From CAMAXB01 sp964476565 (GTDB lineage: Bacteria; Verrucomicrobiota; Verrucomicrobiia; Opitutales; Opitutaceae), in contig CAYZBG010000004.1 of NCBI GenBank assembly GCA_964476565.1, positions 42,734 to 106,733 of the forward strand: 64,000 bases of DNA, read 5' to 3'. Within the stretch, counting starts at the first letter, position 1. Each line of letters begins with the position of its first letter. Under the pieces are notes generated by a model. The model had not been told where the DNA came from. It worked only from the letters and a program-made list of their open reading frames with translations, and searched no databases. The position numbers and the translations under genes were made by a program. Positions 25,141-33,819 of the stretch are shown piece after piece.

Positions 25141-26565
25141 CTACAACTTACCCCGGCGTGCCTCGAGCGCGTGCCGGTTCTCCTCGATCCGTTGGGTGGT
25201 GAGAGGAAAACGGTAGGTAAGCCAGATGGCCGGTGCGAGGAGGCAGGCGGGCGCGAAGGCGAGGAGAAGGCGCATGTTGTCCTGCACGTCAGCGGGGACG
25301 GCATGCCGAAGCTCGGTGCGAAATCCGGCGAGTTCAACCAAGGGACCCGAAAGGACGGCGGCGAGGGAGAACGCGAGCTTGAGGAACCATGAGAAGATGG
25401 CCGCGAAGGCACCTTCGCGGCGCTGGCCCGTGGCGACTTCATCGTGATCAATGATGTCGCCGGTCAGCGAGGGAACGAGCACCCAGATCGCGGTGATCGC
25501 CGGGGACAGCAGAAGTCCTGGAAGAACGCTGAGCCACGGTGCCGCGGGTGTATAGCACGCGAGGGTGCTGGCGCTCGCGGTCAGCACGATCCACATGGTG
25601 AGCTTGAGCGCGGCGAGCTTTCCGAACCGCCGGGCAATCCATTGGAACAACGGAATGCTCGCGAGCGACGTGAAGACGGTGATCGTCCCCTGCGTGCCCT
25701 GCAGGGTGGCGGCGAGGCTTTGGTCGCCACCGCAAACATAGTAGAGCCGGGTGTAGAAATCCAAACCCCATGCCATGTTCACGCCGATCGTCATGAGGAG
25801 GGTGAGCCCGGTGAGAATGACGAAGGGGCGATTGGCGAAGGTCAGGCGGAAGTTGGCCCAAAAGGACTGTTTTGCCTGACCCGCCGCCCGGTGATAATAG
25901 CGCTCGCGGATCAACAAGGCGGGCAACAATCCCAGCACGATCACGACAATGCCCAGTCCACAAGTGACCCAGCGGGCTCCGTTGAGGATGTCGGTTTCAC
26001 CGGCCGCGTTGTTGAAGAACGGGAGCTGCACAATCCACCACATCCAGACGATGATCAGCTCGACAATCTTGCCGAGGTAGGAACGCCAGACGACGACATT
26101 GGTGCGCTCATTGCTGTCGGGCGTGATCTCCAGCAGCAGACATTGATAGGGGATGTTGAAAAGGGTGTTGACCAGATACAGACCGAGCATTGCCCCAAAC
26201 ATCCACCAAGTAATGGCCGGGATGCTCCAGGTGGGGTTGAAGAAGAAGAGCACGGGCATCCACATCCCCATGAGAATGGCCCCGGCGAAGATGTAGGGCC
26301 GCCGGCGGCCCCAGCGACTGCGGGTGTTGTCGGAGATCCAGCCCATGAGGGCATCGGTGACGGCGTCCCAGGCGCGATAGGCCATGCTGAGGAGGCTCAA
26401 GGTCGAAGGAGAGATCCCCACGAGGAGCACGAAGACGGGATTGAGCAAAGCCTTGTCCGCCTGTTCCTGAATGCCGGAACCCACGTTCCCCAGACCGTAG
26501 GCGATCTTCTGCTTCAGAGGTACACGGTCTTCCGCGGCGATTGGAGTGAGGTGAGGGGCACGCAT
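25141..26565 (-). CDS. GPH-family (MFS) sugar:cation symporter
   Basis: A 474-residue inner-membrane carrier of the glycoside-pentoside-hexuronide family. It opens with LKQKIAYGLGNVGSGIQEQA and shows the family motif DALMGWISDNTRSRWGRRRP between helices 2 and 3. About 12 membrane segments follow (for example LVNTLFNIPYQCLLLEITPD). Members commonly import hexuronides, disaccharides or short oligosaccharides with H+ or Na+. It is the last gene of the minus-strand eight-gene operon, 34 bases after the GH88/105-like gene, so its substrate is presumably the uronide cleaved by that enzyme. Confidence 0.92.
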   Translation of the reverse strand: MRAPHLTPIAAEDRVPLKQKIAYGLGNVGSGIQEQADKALLNPVFVLLVGISPSTLSLLSMAYRAWDAVTDALMGWISDNTRSRWGRRRPYIFAGAILMGMWMPVLFFFNPTWSIPAITWWMFGAMLGLYLVNTLFNIPYQCLLLEITPDSNERTNVVVWRSYLGKIVELIIVWMWWIVQLPFFNNAAGETDILNGARWVTCGLGIVVIVLGLLPALLIRERYYHRAAGQAKQSFWANFRLTFANRPFVILTGLTLLMTIGVNMAWGLDFYTRLYYVCGGDQSLAATLQGTQGTITVFTSLASIPLFQWIARRFGKLAALKLTMWIVLTASASTLACYTPAAPWLSVLPGLLLSPAITAIWVLVPSLTGDIIDHDEVATGQRREGAFAAIFSWFLKLAFSLAAVLSGPLVELAGFRTELRHAVPADVQDNMRLLLAFAPACLLAPAIWLTYRFPLTTQRIEENRHALEARRGKL

Positions 26566-26598
26566 AGGAGGGTAATGGAGGAGGGAGCGTCGCCGGGG

Positions 26599-28014
26599 TC
26601 AGGCTGGTGAGTGTACCGCGGCACGCGCCGAGGCCAGGAGCCCCATGGCAAAGGGAGCGAGGACGCGGAAGCCGCCTCGTTGAAGAGGCTCGCCTCCGCG
26701 GTTGAGCTGTGCGGATCCGCCGAGCATTCCGTCCGGTGCCAGATGGTTTGCGATTGCCTTCACGGCGCGCGTTGCCGCCGGCAACGCGGCGGGGGCCGAA
26801 GGCAGGAGTCCGAGGCGAGCCCCCAGGGCGAGGCCGGCGGCGATCGCGGCGGACCCGGACGTATCGGAACCCGTGGCGGGCTCGGAGAGGTAGACCGACC
26901 ACAGGCCGTCGTCGCGTTGCAGGCCGAGGGCGCGTTGGGCCACCTGGGCAAACGTGGCTGCAATGAGCGGCGGTGGATCGCGGAGCACGTCGGCGGTACG
27001 AGCGACTCCGAGTAGGAACCAACCGCAGGCGCGCGCCCAATCAGCCTGGCTGATGGGGCCGCCCAAGGCGGCCCGCTGGGCAACCACTCCGCCGTGCACG
27101 AGGTGGTCGCAGCGCGCGGATACTTGCTTCCAGGCGAGTTCCCGCCACGCGGGTAGGCCGTCGCGCAGACACGCCACCGCCAGCGGGTAGGCAAGGGTGT
27201 AGCAGCCTTCGATCGTAATCTCGGTGTGCGCACGGGGCCGGCCTTCGGCGTCTTCGTGGCGATCCAGGAGCAATCCGTCCGGACCGAGCCTGGCCCGCAC
27301 AAAGGGGGCCATCAACGCAGTGCCCGGGTGGTGCGCCGGCAGGAACGCGAAGGGGAGCAGGGCCTCGATACCGAAGATCTCGTTCGCGCGTGCTTCACCA
27401 CGCGGTCCGACATAGCGAAGTCTTCCTTCGGGGAAATAATAGTCGAGGTGGGCAGAGAGGGCCTCGTGGTGTCCGGCGGCGCGAAGCCCGTCGAGCACAC
27501 AGCCTTCCAGCCAGTTGAACGGTTGCAGGGTGTGAAGAGAGGCGAGTGACGCGTCAAAACGCGTCAAGTCGGGCGGGGTGCCTCCGCGCAGCAAGAGATG
27601 GGGCCCAAGACCCGGCGCGAGGCCAGTGAGCGGATTGACCGGGCGGAGAACCCGCACGGGTTTGTCTGGGTCGGACGGGCGCAGACGCGCACCGTGCGAG
27701 GCGACGGTGTGCGCAGTTCGAGGAGACAGACTGAGGGCAAAGGGTTGAAAGGTGCAGCCGTAGCGCACGTCGATGTCACCGAGGGGCGTGCCGTCGGGCA
27801 GTTCCACCTGCAGGTTGCGGATATCCGGGACCTCGCCGCCGAGAGTGATGCGAAGATCGGCACCGGTGTCGATCGGTAGAGCGGATCCTGGCTGGGGCGC
27901 GAGAAGAAGGTCGGTCGGTCCGACCTCCCAGGCCTCTCCGAAACGGGGGACGTCACCGTTGGCGGAGGGTGCGGCGCGGACTCCCCGGGTGGGTTCGAGT
28001 GGGAAGCGGATCAC
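26599..28014 (-). CDS. GH88/GH105-like unsaturated uronyl hydrolase, leaderless
   Basis: 471 residues from a GTG that overlaps the upstream dapA-like gene as GTGA. The first ~140 residues form an extra beta-rich domain (DLRITLGGEVPDIRNLQVEL). The rest is an (alpha/alpha)6 toroid with the family motifs QADWARACGWFLLGVART (compare WARGNGW), DDGLWSVYLSEPATGS and SDTSGSAAIAAGLALGARLG. GH88/105 enzymes remove unsaturated uronic acids left by polysaccharide lyases. The motifs are degenerate, with ACGW in place of GNGW, so activity is likely but not certain. No signal peptide is visible, so it is cytoplasmic. Uronate released here could feed the KDG genes of the same operon. Confidence 0.7.
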   Translation of the reverse strand: MIRFPLEPTRGVRAAPSANGDVPRFGEAWEVGPTDLLLAPQPGSALPIDTGADLRITLGGEVPDIRNLQVELPDGTPLGDIDVRYGCTFQPFALSLSPRTAHTVASHGARLRPSDPDKPVRVLRPVNPLTGLAPGLGPHLLLRGGTPPDLTRFDASLASLHTLQPFNWLEGCVLDGLRAAGHHEALSAHLDYYFPEGRLRYVGPRGEARANEIFGIEALLPFAFLPAHHPGTALMAPFVRARLGPDGLLLDRHEDAEGRPRAHTEITIEGCYTLAYPLAVACLRDGLPAWRELAWKQVSARCDHLVHGGVVAQRAALGGPISQADWARACGWFLLGVARTADVLRDPPPLIAATFAQVAQRALGLQRDDGLWSVYLSEPATGSDTSGSAAIAAGLALGARLGLLPSAPAALPAATRAVKAIANHLAPDGMLGGSAQLNRGGEPLQRGGFRVLAPFAMGLLASARAAVHSPA

Positions 28015-28916
28015 GGGGCGAGCTCCTCGGAGAGCAGCGGCCACAGCTCCTCGAAGACTGCGTCGTAGTGTGAATCGGATACAAAGCACGGTTCGCGCCT
28101 ACCGGTGGTGAGGAGTGCGCCGCGGCGGTGCAGGATCTTCTTCTCGAAATGGATGATCTGTTCCACGTCCTGGCGGATATGATTGAGAACGGCGAGGAGG
28201 AGGGCGTGCAGGCGGAAGGACTCGTCGCGCCGGCCGGCGAGCAGCGCGTCCCAAGCCCGGCGATAAAGGTCGGTCATGGAGGAGCCGGGCATCAGGCCCA
28301 CGCAGCCGCGGGCGTGGCTTTCGACGAGCTGGAAGGCCGCATTGCCCATGAAGATCCGCGCACGGCCCTCGGAAAGCGCGAGCAGCCGCGAAATCGTCGG
28401 TCCGGGTGGACGGTTCTCGATCTTGTAAATGACCTCGGTTTCGCAGTTCCGGGCGATCGACCAAAGGGCGTCCGGCGTGATGGCGACGCCGGTCTGCTCG
28501 GGCGCATATTGCACCATTACCGGAATGGAGACGGCACGGGCCACGGCGGTCATGTGGGCGACCAGCTGGGCGCCGGACGGTTTGAGAAAGAACGGTGGCA
28601 GGAGCATGAGGCAGTCGGCGCCCATGGCCTGCCACTGGCGGGCGCGGGCGACAGCGATGCTGGTCGCGTGGTCAGTCACCGAAACAATGAGCGGAACGCC
28701 CGCCGCCCGCGCGGAGGCCACGGACGTCTCCATCATGAGGATACGTTCGGCATCCGTCAGCTTGTAGTACTCGCCGGCGATGCCGAAGAGTGTCACGGCA
28801 TGGGCGCCGTGGCCGGCGATCCAGGTGATGACGCGAGCAAGATCGTCGTGGTTGACGGCTCCGGTCTCGTCAAAAGGGCAGGGAATGATGGGGCAGACGC
28901 CCGTGATGGTGGACAT
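28011..28916 (-). CDS. DapA/NAL-superfamily aldolase or dehydratase
   Basis: A 301-residue class I aldolase-fold protein starting MSTITGVCPIIPCPFDETGA. It keeps the GxxGE loop (LFGIAGEYYKLTDAER), the tyrosine region VMVQYAPEQTGVAI and the Schiff-base lysine in EVIYKIENRP. The superfamily includes dihydrodipicolinate synthase, N-acetylneuraminate lyase, 2-keto-3-deoxygluconate aldolase and 5-keto-4-deoxyglucarate dehydratase. In this sugar-acid operon a KDG-type aldolase or dehydratase role is more likely than lysine biosynthesis. It overlaps the GH88/105-like gene by four bases and lies 41 bases after the dehydratase gene. Confidence 0.85.
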   Translation of the reverse strand: MSTITGVCPIIPCPFDETGAVNHDDLARVITWIAGHGAHAVTLFGIAGEYYKLTDAERILMMETSVASARAAGVPLIVSVTDHATSIAVARARQWQAMGADCLMLLPPFFLKPSGAQLVAHMTAVARAVSIPVMVQYAPEQTGVAITPDALWSIARNCETEVIYKIENRPPGPTISRLLALSEGRARIFMGNAAFQLVESHARGCVGLMPGSSMTDLYRRAWDALLAGRRDESFRLHALLLAVLNHIRQDVEQIIHFEKKILHRRGALLTTGRREPCFVSDSHYDAVFEELWPLLSEELAP

Positions 28917-28956
28917 GGCGAGGGCTGGTGAAAAACGGGACTGAGGCGGAAAGGAG

Positions 28957-30126
28957 CTAGAAGCGTGTTGCGAGTTCCAGTGCCTCGGAGCGGGGCTCGA
29001 CACCCAGGCCGGGACCCGTAGGGAGGTGGAAGAAGCCCGCTTCGCAGCGCATATCGCCGGTGATGAGGGCGAGGTTCTTGTCGAAGATGGAGTGCTGATA
29101 TTCATGCAGCGTGAAGCCGGTCAGGGCGGCGGAGGCGTGCAGGCTCGCGGCCTGGAAGACTCCGATCCCAATGCTTGCGTGCGGCATGATTTCGCAGTTC
29201 CAGGCGTGGGCGAGCTGGCCGATCTGCCAGAACGCGGTCAGGCCAGTGCGCCCCATTTCCGGCTGGATGACATCCATCGCGCCCGCTTCGAAACGGGGGC
29301 GGAACTCATGGACCGTGCGCAGTTCTTCGCCAATGGCGACGGGTGTGCGTACCGCGCGGGCCACACGGGCGAGCCCCCCCACATCCTCCGGGCGGAGGGG
29401 GGCCTCCGCCACATGGAGGTCGTGGCGTTCAAGCTCGGTGATGAGCTTGATTGCATGGCCAGGGGTAAACTTCCAATGGAGGTCGACGAGAATTCTGGCC
29501 GAGGGCCCAAGGGCCCCACGCAAGGCGCGCATCTCCTCGACAATCCCCTCGTGGGACACGGCAGCAGCGAACTTGAAGGCGTTGAAGCCACGTCCTTGCC
29601 ACGCGAGCGCCAGGCTGACGCGGGAAGCGAGGGTTGATTCGGGCAACCCCGAGACGTAGCAGGGCAGTCGTTCCAGGCGCGCGCCGCCGAGGAGGCTGTG
29701 GATAGGGCGACCCAGAAGCTTGCCCTTCGCATCCCACAGGGCGATGTCGAGAGCCGCGAGCGCATCGTGATAGAAGCCGCCGAAGAAACCCCGTACGCGA
29801 AGGGCATCGTACAGGTCGTGATAGATGGCGACAACGTGCTCAGGGTCGCGACCAACGACGAGCGGGCCCACCAAGTCACGGATGACGGTAGCGACGATGG
29901 TGGGCGCCACGACGGCAACGGCCTCTCCCCATCCGACAAGGCCGGAGTTGGTGGTGACCTTTACCAACACGCAATGCTCATGGAGGCTATATACGGTTCC
30001 GTTCCCAGGCCGGACGAAAAGACCGTTGGAGGTAATCCTCACGCCGGGCTCGATTGCCCCCAGATAGGGGACCTCACGCGGGAGCGTCAGGGGGAAGGCT
30101 TCGACAGATTGGATCAGGTCGGGCAT
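28957..30126 (-). CDS. Enolase-superfamily acid-sugar dehydratase (galactonate dehydratase-like)
   Basis: 389 residues from MPDLIQSVEAFPL; an ATG seven codons upstream is also possible. It has the capping domain and a barrel with metal and base residues in order: FNAFKFAAA (a single Lys rather than KxK), the metal Asp in ILVDLHWKF with a D-x-H pattern, the metal Glu in VAEAPLRPED, the metal Glu in IGEEL, and the His in IMPHASIGIG. D-x-H plus a late His resembles the D-galactonate dehydratase branch. The reaction would convert an aldonate to a 2-keto-3-deoxy acid, the substrate of the neighbouring kinase. It overlaps the aldolase gene end by 13 bases. Confidence 0.82.
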   Translation of the reverse strand: MPDLIQSVEAFPLTLPREVPYLGAIEPGVRITSNGLFVRPGNGTVYSLHEHCVLVKVTTNSGLVGWGEAVAVVAPTIVATVIRDLVGPLVVGRDPEHVVAIYHDLYDALRVRGFFGGFYHDALAALDIALWDAKGKLLGRPIHSLLGGARLERLPCYVSGLPESTLASRVSLALAWQGRGFNAFKFAAAVSHEGIVEEMRALRGALGPSARILVDLHWKFTPGHAIKLITELERHDLHVAEAPLRPEDVGGLARVARAVRTPVAIGEELRTVHEFRPRFEAGAMDVIQPEMGRTGLTAFWQIGQLAHAWNCEIMPHASIGIGVFQAASLHASAALTGFTLHEYQHSIFDKNLALITGDMRCEAGFFHLPTGPGLGVEPRSEALELATRF

Positions 30127-30761
30127 GGGTGCGATTCGGGAGCGCATGCCGCCAGAGCGGCGCGTACGTGAGCGGTGATGCGGTCATGTGGCATGGTCGG
30201 ATCGGAGAACAGGGCGCCGCCGATGCCGACGGCGATACAGCCGGCGCGCAGATAGTCGCGCGCATTGGCGGCGGTCACGCCACCGACGGCGACGAAAGAC
30301 AGGTTGGGGAAGGGGACACGGAGAGAGCGGATGGTGTCAGGTGATCCGGCGGGAAACCATTTGAGGTAAGAAGCTCCGGCCTGGGACGCGCGCCATGCTT
30401 CGGTGGGAGTGGCCACCCCAGGAAAGCTGATGAGGCCGAAGCGCGAAGCGGATGACACCACCGCGGGTTCAAAGATCGGGGAGACCACGAACTGCCCGCC
30501 GTGGGCTGCCACTGCCTCCACGTCGGCGGGGGTGCACACGGTGCCGGCGCCGATGAAGACGCCACGCGGAGCCTCTGCCGCGCTGGCACGTATGGCTTCG
30601 AGTGCGCCCGGGCTGTTCAGGGTGATCTCAATGAGGCGCGCCCCTCCCGCGATCGCGGCGGAGATCAGGGAGGGAAGGTCGCACGGTGTGTGCCGCCGGA
30701 TAATGAAGACGACGCGTGAGCCGTGGAGTGCGGCATCCAGTTCGGTTTGGGACGGCTTCAT
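30114..30761 (-). CDS. 2-keto-3-deoxy-6-phospho-sugar acid aldolase (DgoA/Eda type)
   Basis: A 215-residue class I aldolase that splits KDPG or KDPGal to pyruvate and glyceraldehyde 3-phosphate. Motifs are LIEITLNSPGALEA (catalytic Glu), FIGAGTVCTPADVEA, FPGVATPTEA, SYLKWFPA (Schiff-base Lys) and FVAVGGVTAANARDYLRAG (phosphate binding). The IEI-LNSP segment resembles DgoA more than Eda (which has EVTLRT), pointing to the galacto-configured substrate. Its start overlaps the kinase stop as ATGA, and it is followed directly by the dehydratase. The pair gives the classic phosphorylative end of uronate or galactonate breakdown. Confidence 0.88.
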   Translation of the reverse strand: MKPSQTELDAALHGSRVVFIIRRHTPCDLPSLISAAIAGGARLIEITLNSPGALEAIRASAAEAPRGVFIGAGTVCTPADVEAVAAHGGQFVVSPIFEPAVVSSASRFGLISFPGVATPTEAWRASQAGASYLKWFPAGSPDTIRSLRVPFPNLSFVAVGGVTAANARDYLRAGCIAVGIGGALFSDPTMPHDRITAHVRAALAACAPESHPCPT

Positions 30762-31792
30762 CTACGGACGCGATTGGCCGTTGCACCGAGAAGGGCGGCT
30801 TCGACTTCGCTCAACGCGGCGCGCAGGTAGTCACCGGGAATGCCGTGCTTGATGGCCGCGGCAGCCGTGGCGAGTGCGAGGGCGCGGCCGGGGTCGGAGG
30901 AGGCGGGGTTGGCGATCGCCTGAAGCAGGGCGCCGGCAAAGGCGTCCCCAATGCCGAGGCGGTCCACCAAACCAGAGACGACGAACTCCGGTCCGGCGTG
31001 CGTCTGTCCAGTACGGGCGTCGAACAGGCGTCCACTCCACACGGGTTGGCCGTGCCGGTCCTCGGCCCGATGGGAGCAGGCAAGGTATCGGAGACGGGAG
31101 AAACGCTGGCTTAAGGCGTACAGTGCGGCCTCCGGCGTGGGAATGGCGGGCAATCCGAGCAACAGTGCGGCGTCCGCGGCACCCGCAAACAGCACATCCG
31201 CCTGCGCGACGAGCCGCGCGAGCTCGTCTGCGGCGAGTTGGGTCGGCGTCCGGTCCGGCGACCAGCGCCAGAGGGAGGAGCGAAAGTTGACATCCAGCGA
31301 AACGGGCACTCCGCGACGGACGGCGGCGGCAACCGCATCATGGCCGGCGGCGCACGCGTTGGCGGAGACGGCCGGGGTAATGCCAGAAAGGTGCAGCCGG
31401 GTGGCTCCCGCGAGCAGGGCATCCCAAGGATACGAGTGAGGCGCGGCCAGGGCGAAAGACGAGTCGCTACGGTCGTACCTGATCGAAGCGGCACGACCAA
31501 GGCCGCCCGGCTCGTAGAAATAGAGACCCATGCGGCCTATATCGGAGAAACAGATACCGGTTGCATCGACGCCCAAGGAGGTGATTTCACGCACCGCGGC
31601 GTCGGCGGCAGGATGGTGGGTCGGTAGGGTGGTGATGAAGCGGGCTGCCCCTCCCAACTGGGCGATGGCGACGGCGACGTTAGCCTCGGCGCCGGCAAAG
31701 GTCGCGGTGAGCGATCCTGGGAGGCTGTGTGCGAAGCGCTGACGGCCGGAGGGCTCGAGCCGCAGCATGAGTTCTCCGAAGCAGGCGATCAT
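30758..31792 (-). CDS. kdgK: PfkB-family 2-keto-3-deoxygluconate/galactonate kinase
   Basis: A 344-residue carbohydrate kinase. The N-terminus MIACFGELMLRLEPSGRQRF and ATFAGAEANVAVAIAQLG are typical of KDG kinases. The C-terminal signature is LVDRLGIGDAFAGALLQAI, with the catalytic Asp in GIGDAF (usually GAGD). It phosphorylates KDG or KDGal at C6, giving the substrate of the coupled aldolase. It lies 20 bases after the SDR gene. The gene symbol reflects the family; the exact epimer used is not known. Confidence 0.85.
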   Translation of the reverse strand: MIACFGELMLRLEPSGRQRFAHSLPGSLTATFAGAEANVAVAIAQLGGAARFITTLPTHHPAADAAVREITSLGVDATGICFSDIGRMGLYFYEPGGLGRAASIRYDRSDSSFALAAPHSYPWDALLAGATRLHLSGITPAVSANACAAGHDAVAAAVRRGVPVSLDVNFRSSLWRWSPDRTPTQLAADELARLVAQADVLFAGAADAALLLGLPAIPTPEAALYALSQRFSRLRYLACSHRAEDRHGQPVWSGRLFDARTGQTHAGPEFVVSGLVDRLGIGDAFAGALLQAIANPASSDPGRALALATAAAAIKHGIPGDYLRAALSEVEAALLGATANRVRR

Positions 31793-31811
31793 GAAGGCTG
31801 GGCAGGGAGAG

Positions 31812-32555
31812 CTACTGGGAGCCGAGGCTGGCCCCGCCGTCGATGAGCAGGTCGGCGCCGTGGATGAAGCCGGCCCGAGGGGAGCAAAGGAAGAGGCAGG
31901 CGTCCGCGATTTCTTCAGCGGTCCCCAAGCGACCGCAGAGACTGACGTGGGTGGCGCGGGAGCGGCGGCTCGGCTCGCGGGCCATCTGCCGGGCCGCCAT
32001 ACCGCAGTCGATGATCCCCGGGCTTAGCACGTTGATGCGCACTCCGCGCGGAGCCATCTCCCTCGCCAGACAAAGGGCCATCATCTTCATTCCCGCCTTG
32101 CTGGGGCCGTATGCCCCCACATTCGGCTGCGGGACGGTCTGGACCCAGCTGCCGATGAACAGGATCACGCCTCCTCCTCGAGCAGCCAGATCGCGCGAGG
32201 CAGCCTGACCGAGGAGAAAGTTGCCGTTGAGGTTGACGTCGATCACGGCGCGCCACGCTTCCAGCGATACCTCGCTGATCGGGTGAGGTTGCGTCAGTCC
32301 GGCGTTGGCGATGACGATATCGGCGCGCGCTCGCGTGACGGCGTCGACAATGGTCTCGGGTTGCGTGTAGTCGCACCTGAGGTAGCTCACGCCCGGACCG
32401 AGGGTGGCCAAGTCGTCGCCGACTTCGTCGGGGGGCTGACGCCCGGCCGCGACCACCTGCGCCCCCTCACGGCGAAAGGCTGTGACCAGAGCCCGGCCGA
32501 AGCCTCCGAAAGCGCCGGTGATGAGAACCGTTTTTTCCTTCAAATGCAGATCCAT
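31812..32555 (-). CDS. Short-chain dehydrogenase/reductase of the sugar-acid operon
   Basis: A 247-residue classical SDR. The Rossmann motif is LITGAFGGFGRALV, the NAG motif is IVIANAGL, the catalytic Ser is in LFIGSWVQ and the YxxxK pair is in AYGPSKAGMK. The C-terminus has LSPGIIDCGMAARQM. Members in uronate operons include KduD-like 2-keto-3-deoxygluconate oxidoreductases and aldonate or galactose oxidoreductases. Here it could supply the aldonate for the dehydratase or interconvert keto-deoxy acids; the sequence does not decide. It follows LacI regulator 3 by 30 bases and opens the metabolic part of the operon. Confidence 0.85.
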   Translation of the reverse strand: MDLHLKEKTVLITGAFGGFGRALVTAFRREGAQVVAAGRQPPDEVGDDLATLGPGVSYLRCDYTQPETIVDAVTRARADIVIANAGLTQPHPISEVSLEAWRAVIDVNLNGNFLLGQAASRDLAARGGGVILFIGSWVQTVPQPNVGAYGPSKAGMKMMALCLAREMAPRGVRINVLSPGIIDCGMAARQMAREPSRRSRATHVSLCGRLGTAEEIADACLFLCSPRAGFIHGADLLIDGGASLGSQ

Positions 32556-32585
32556 GACGAGGGGGCGAAATTGGGAGCGTGAGTC

Positions 32586-33614
32586 CTAGGTGGCGGCCCC
32601 ATCGACCCATGTGCTCTCGATCAGAACGACCTTGGGAGTGGCAGGCAGGCCGCGTTCGTTGGCGTAGATCTGACCGACGATCAGGTCGACGACGGCCGCC
32701 CCCACCTCGGCATGCCGCTGGTTGACGCCATTCCGTGGTGGCCCGACAGGCGTCCAGTCAAGATCCGCGAAACCGACGCCATCGGGAAGTCCCGGCCGAA
32801 GGCGGCACGCCTCGAGCCACGACCAGACCTCGAGGCGGTTGCTGACGACGGCGTCGGGACGCGTGCGTCGGAGCCACGCCCGAAAATGGGAAACGTTCCA
32901 CTGTTGGTGGGGGGCGATGAAGGGAACGACGGTGAAACGGTTGTTGAGACGGTGACGCTCGATCTGGAAACCCGCGCGCCAGGCGTTGTCGTGGCGGGTG
33001 TCGAAGGTGTTCTGCAGTGCAAGGCCGATGCGTTTGAAACCCCGCCTGCGCAGCTGTTCGACGGCGAGGATCACGGAATGAATCTGATGATTGCTGACGC
33101 GATGCAGGTTTGGCTCGCGTACGGAATAGCCCCAGGTGGCGGCGGCGAAGCTGGACCAATCGAGCGCAAGCGCCGGACGTGCCCGGGGCGTAGGCCCGAC
33201 CAGCACGCCCTGGATCCCGCGGGCCAGGAGAATGCCGTTCAATCGTGCATCGGTCATGCGCGGGGCATCGCCTTCGATGGTTTCCAGTCGGAAGCCAAGG
33301 GATTCCGCCCGCTCCCGAGCTCCTCGGGAGAACTCGTCGCAGGCAAATGCGTTCAGGCGCGCTTCGTTGTCACGCCAGAAGGTCAGGAACGCCATCGTGG
33401 TGGCGTCGGCGCGGCGGCGCGAGCGGCGGACGTGCGCCATCCAAGTGGAAAGCAGGGGATTCTCCCGCCAGCCAAGCCGGTGCGCCTCCGCCTTGATGCG
33501 CTCGCGTGTGGCCGCGGGTATCTTCGGATCCCCGCGAAGGGCGTAGGCGACCGTGGATTTCCCGAGGCCCATGGCCTTCGCAAGGTCGCGTACGGTGTGC
33601 GTGAGTTTTGCCAT
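32586..33614 (-). CDS. LacI-family transcriptional regulator 3
   Basis: A regulator of about 342 residues starting MAKLTHTVRDLAKAMGLGKS. The helix-turn-helix continues TVAYALRGDPKIPAATRERI, followed by RLGWRENPLLSTWMAHVRRSRR and the sensor domain. A longer upstream frame exists but runs through the intergenic operator. It is the first gene of the minus-strand uronate operon and divergent from TBDT 2. The palindrome at 33687 lies 73 bases upstream of its start, and a second copy stands before the TBDT at 40270, so it probably controls both places (inference). A 2-keto-3-deoxy acid is a plausible effector but is unproven. Confidence 0.92.
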   Translation of the reverse strand: MAKLTHTVRDLAKAMGLGKSTVAYALRGDPKIPAATRERIKAEAHRLGWRENPLLSTWMAHVRRSRRRADATTMAFLTFWRDNEARLNAFACDEFSRGARERAESLGFRLETIEGDAPRMTDARLNGILLARGIQGVLVGPTPRARPALALDWSSFAAATWGYSVREPNLHRVSNHQIHSVILAVEQLRRRGFKRIGLALQNTFDTRHDNAWRAGFQIERHRLNNRFTVVPFIAPHQQWNVSHFRAWLRRTRPDAVVSNRLEVWSWLEACRLRPGLPDGVGFADLDWTPVGPPRNGVNQRHAEVGAAVVDLIVGQIYANERGLPATPKVVLIESTWVDGAAT

Positions 33615-33686
33615 GGCTGGTCGTGTCGTATGAACCGGGATGATTCCCTTGGGACAGAATTGGTCTGGGGTCGCGATTCTGTGTTT

Positions 33687-33702
33687 GGTGGACGAGTCCA
33701 CC
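33687..33702. promoter_or_regulatory. Candidate LacI operator GGTGGAC-GA-GTCCACC
   Basis: 7-bp perfect arms around two bases, in the divergent gap between LacI regulator 3 (start 33614) and TBDT 2 (start 33820). The core GTGGAC-NN-GTCCAC is repeated at 40076. Confidence 0.7.
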
Positions 33703-33819
33703 GCGCGCCGAATCGCAGGCCGGGTCAAGCCTTGCATGTTGCCCACATCCCCACGGGTGCCGGCTTAGCCGACCGCAAAGCTGCTTCGCCCGTTGTCGCC
33801 CCGCCCAATCCTTCACCCC

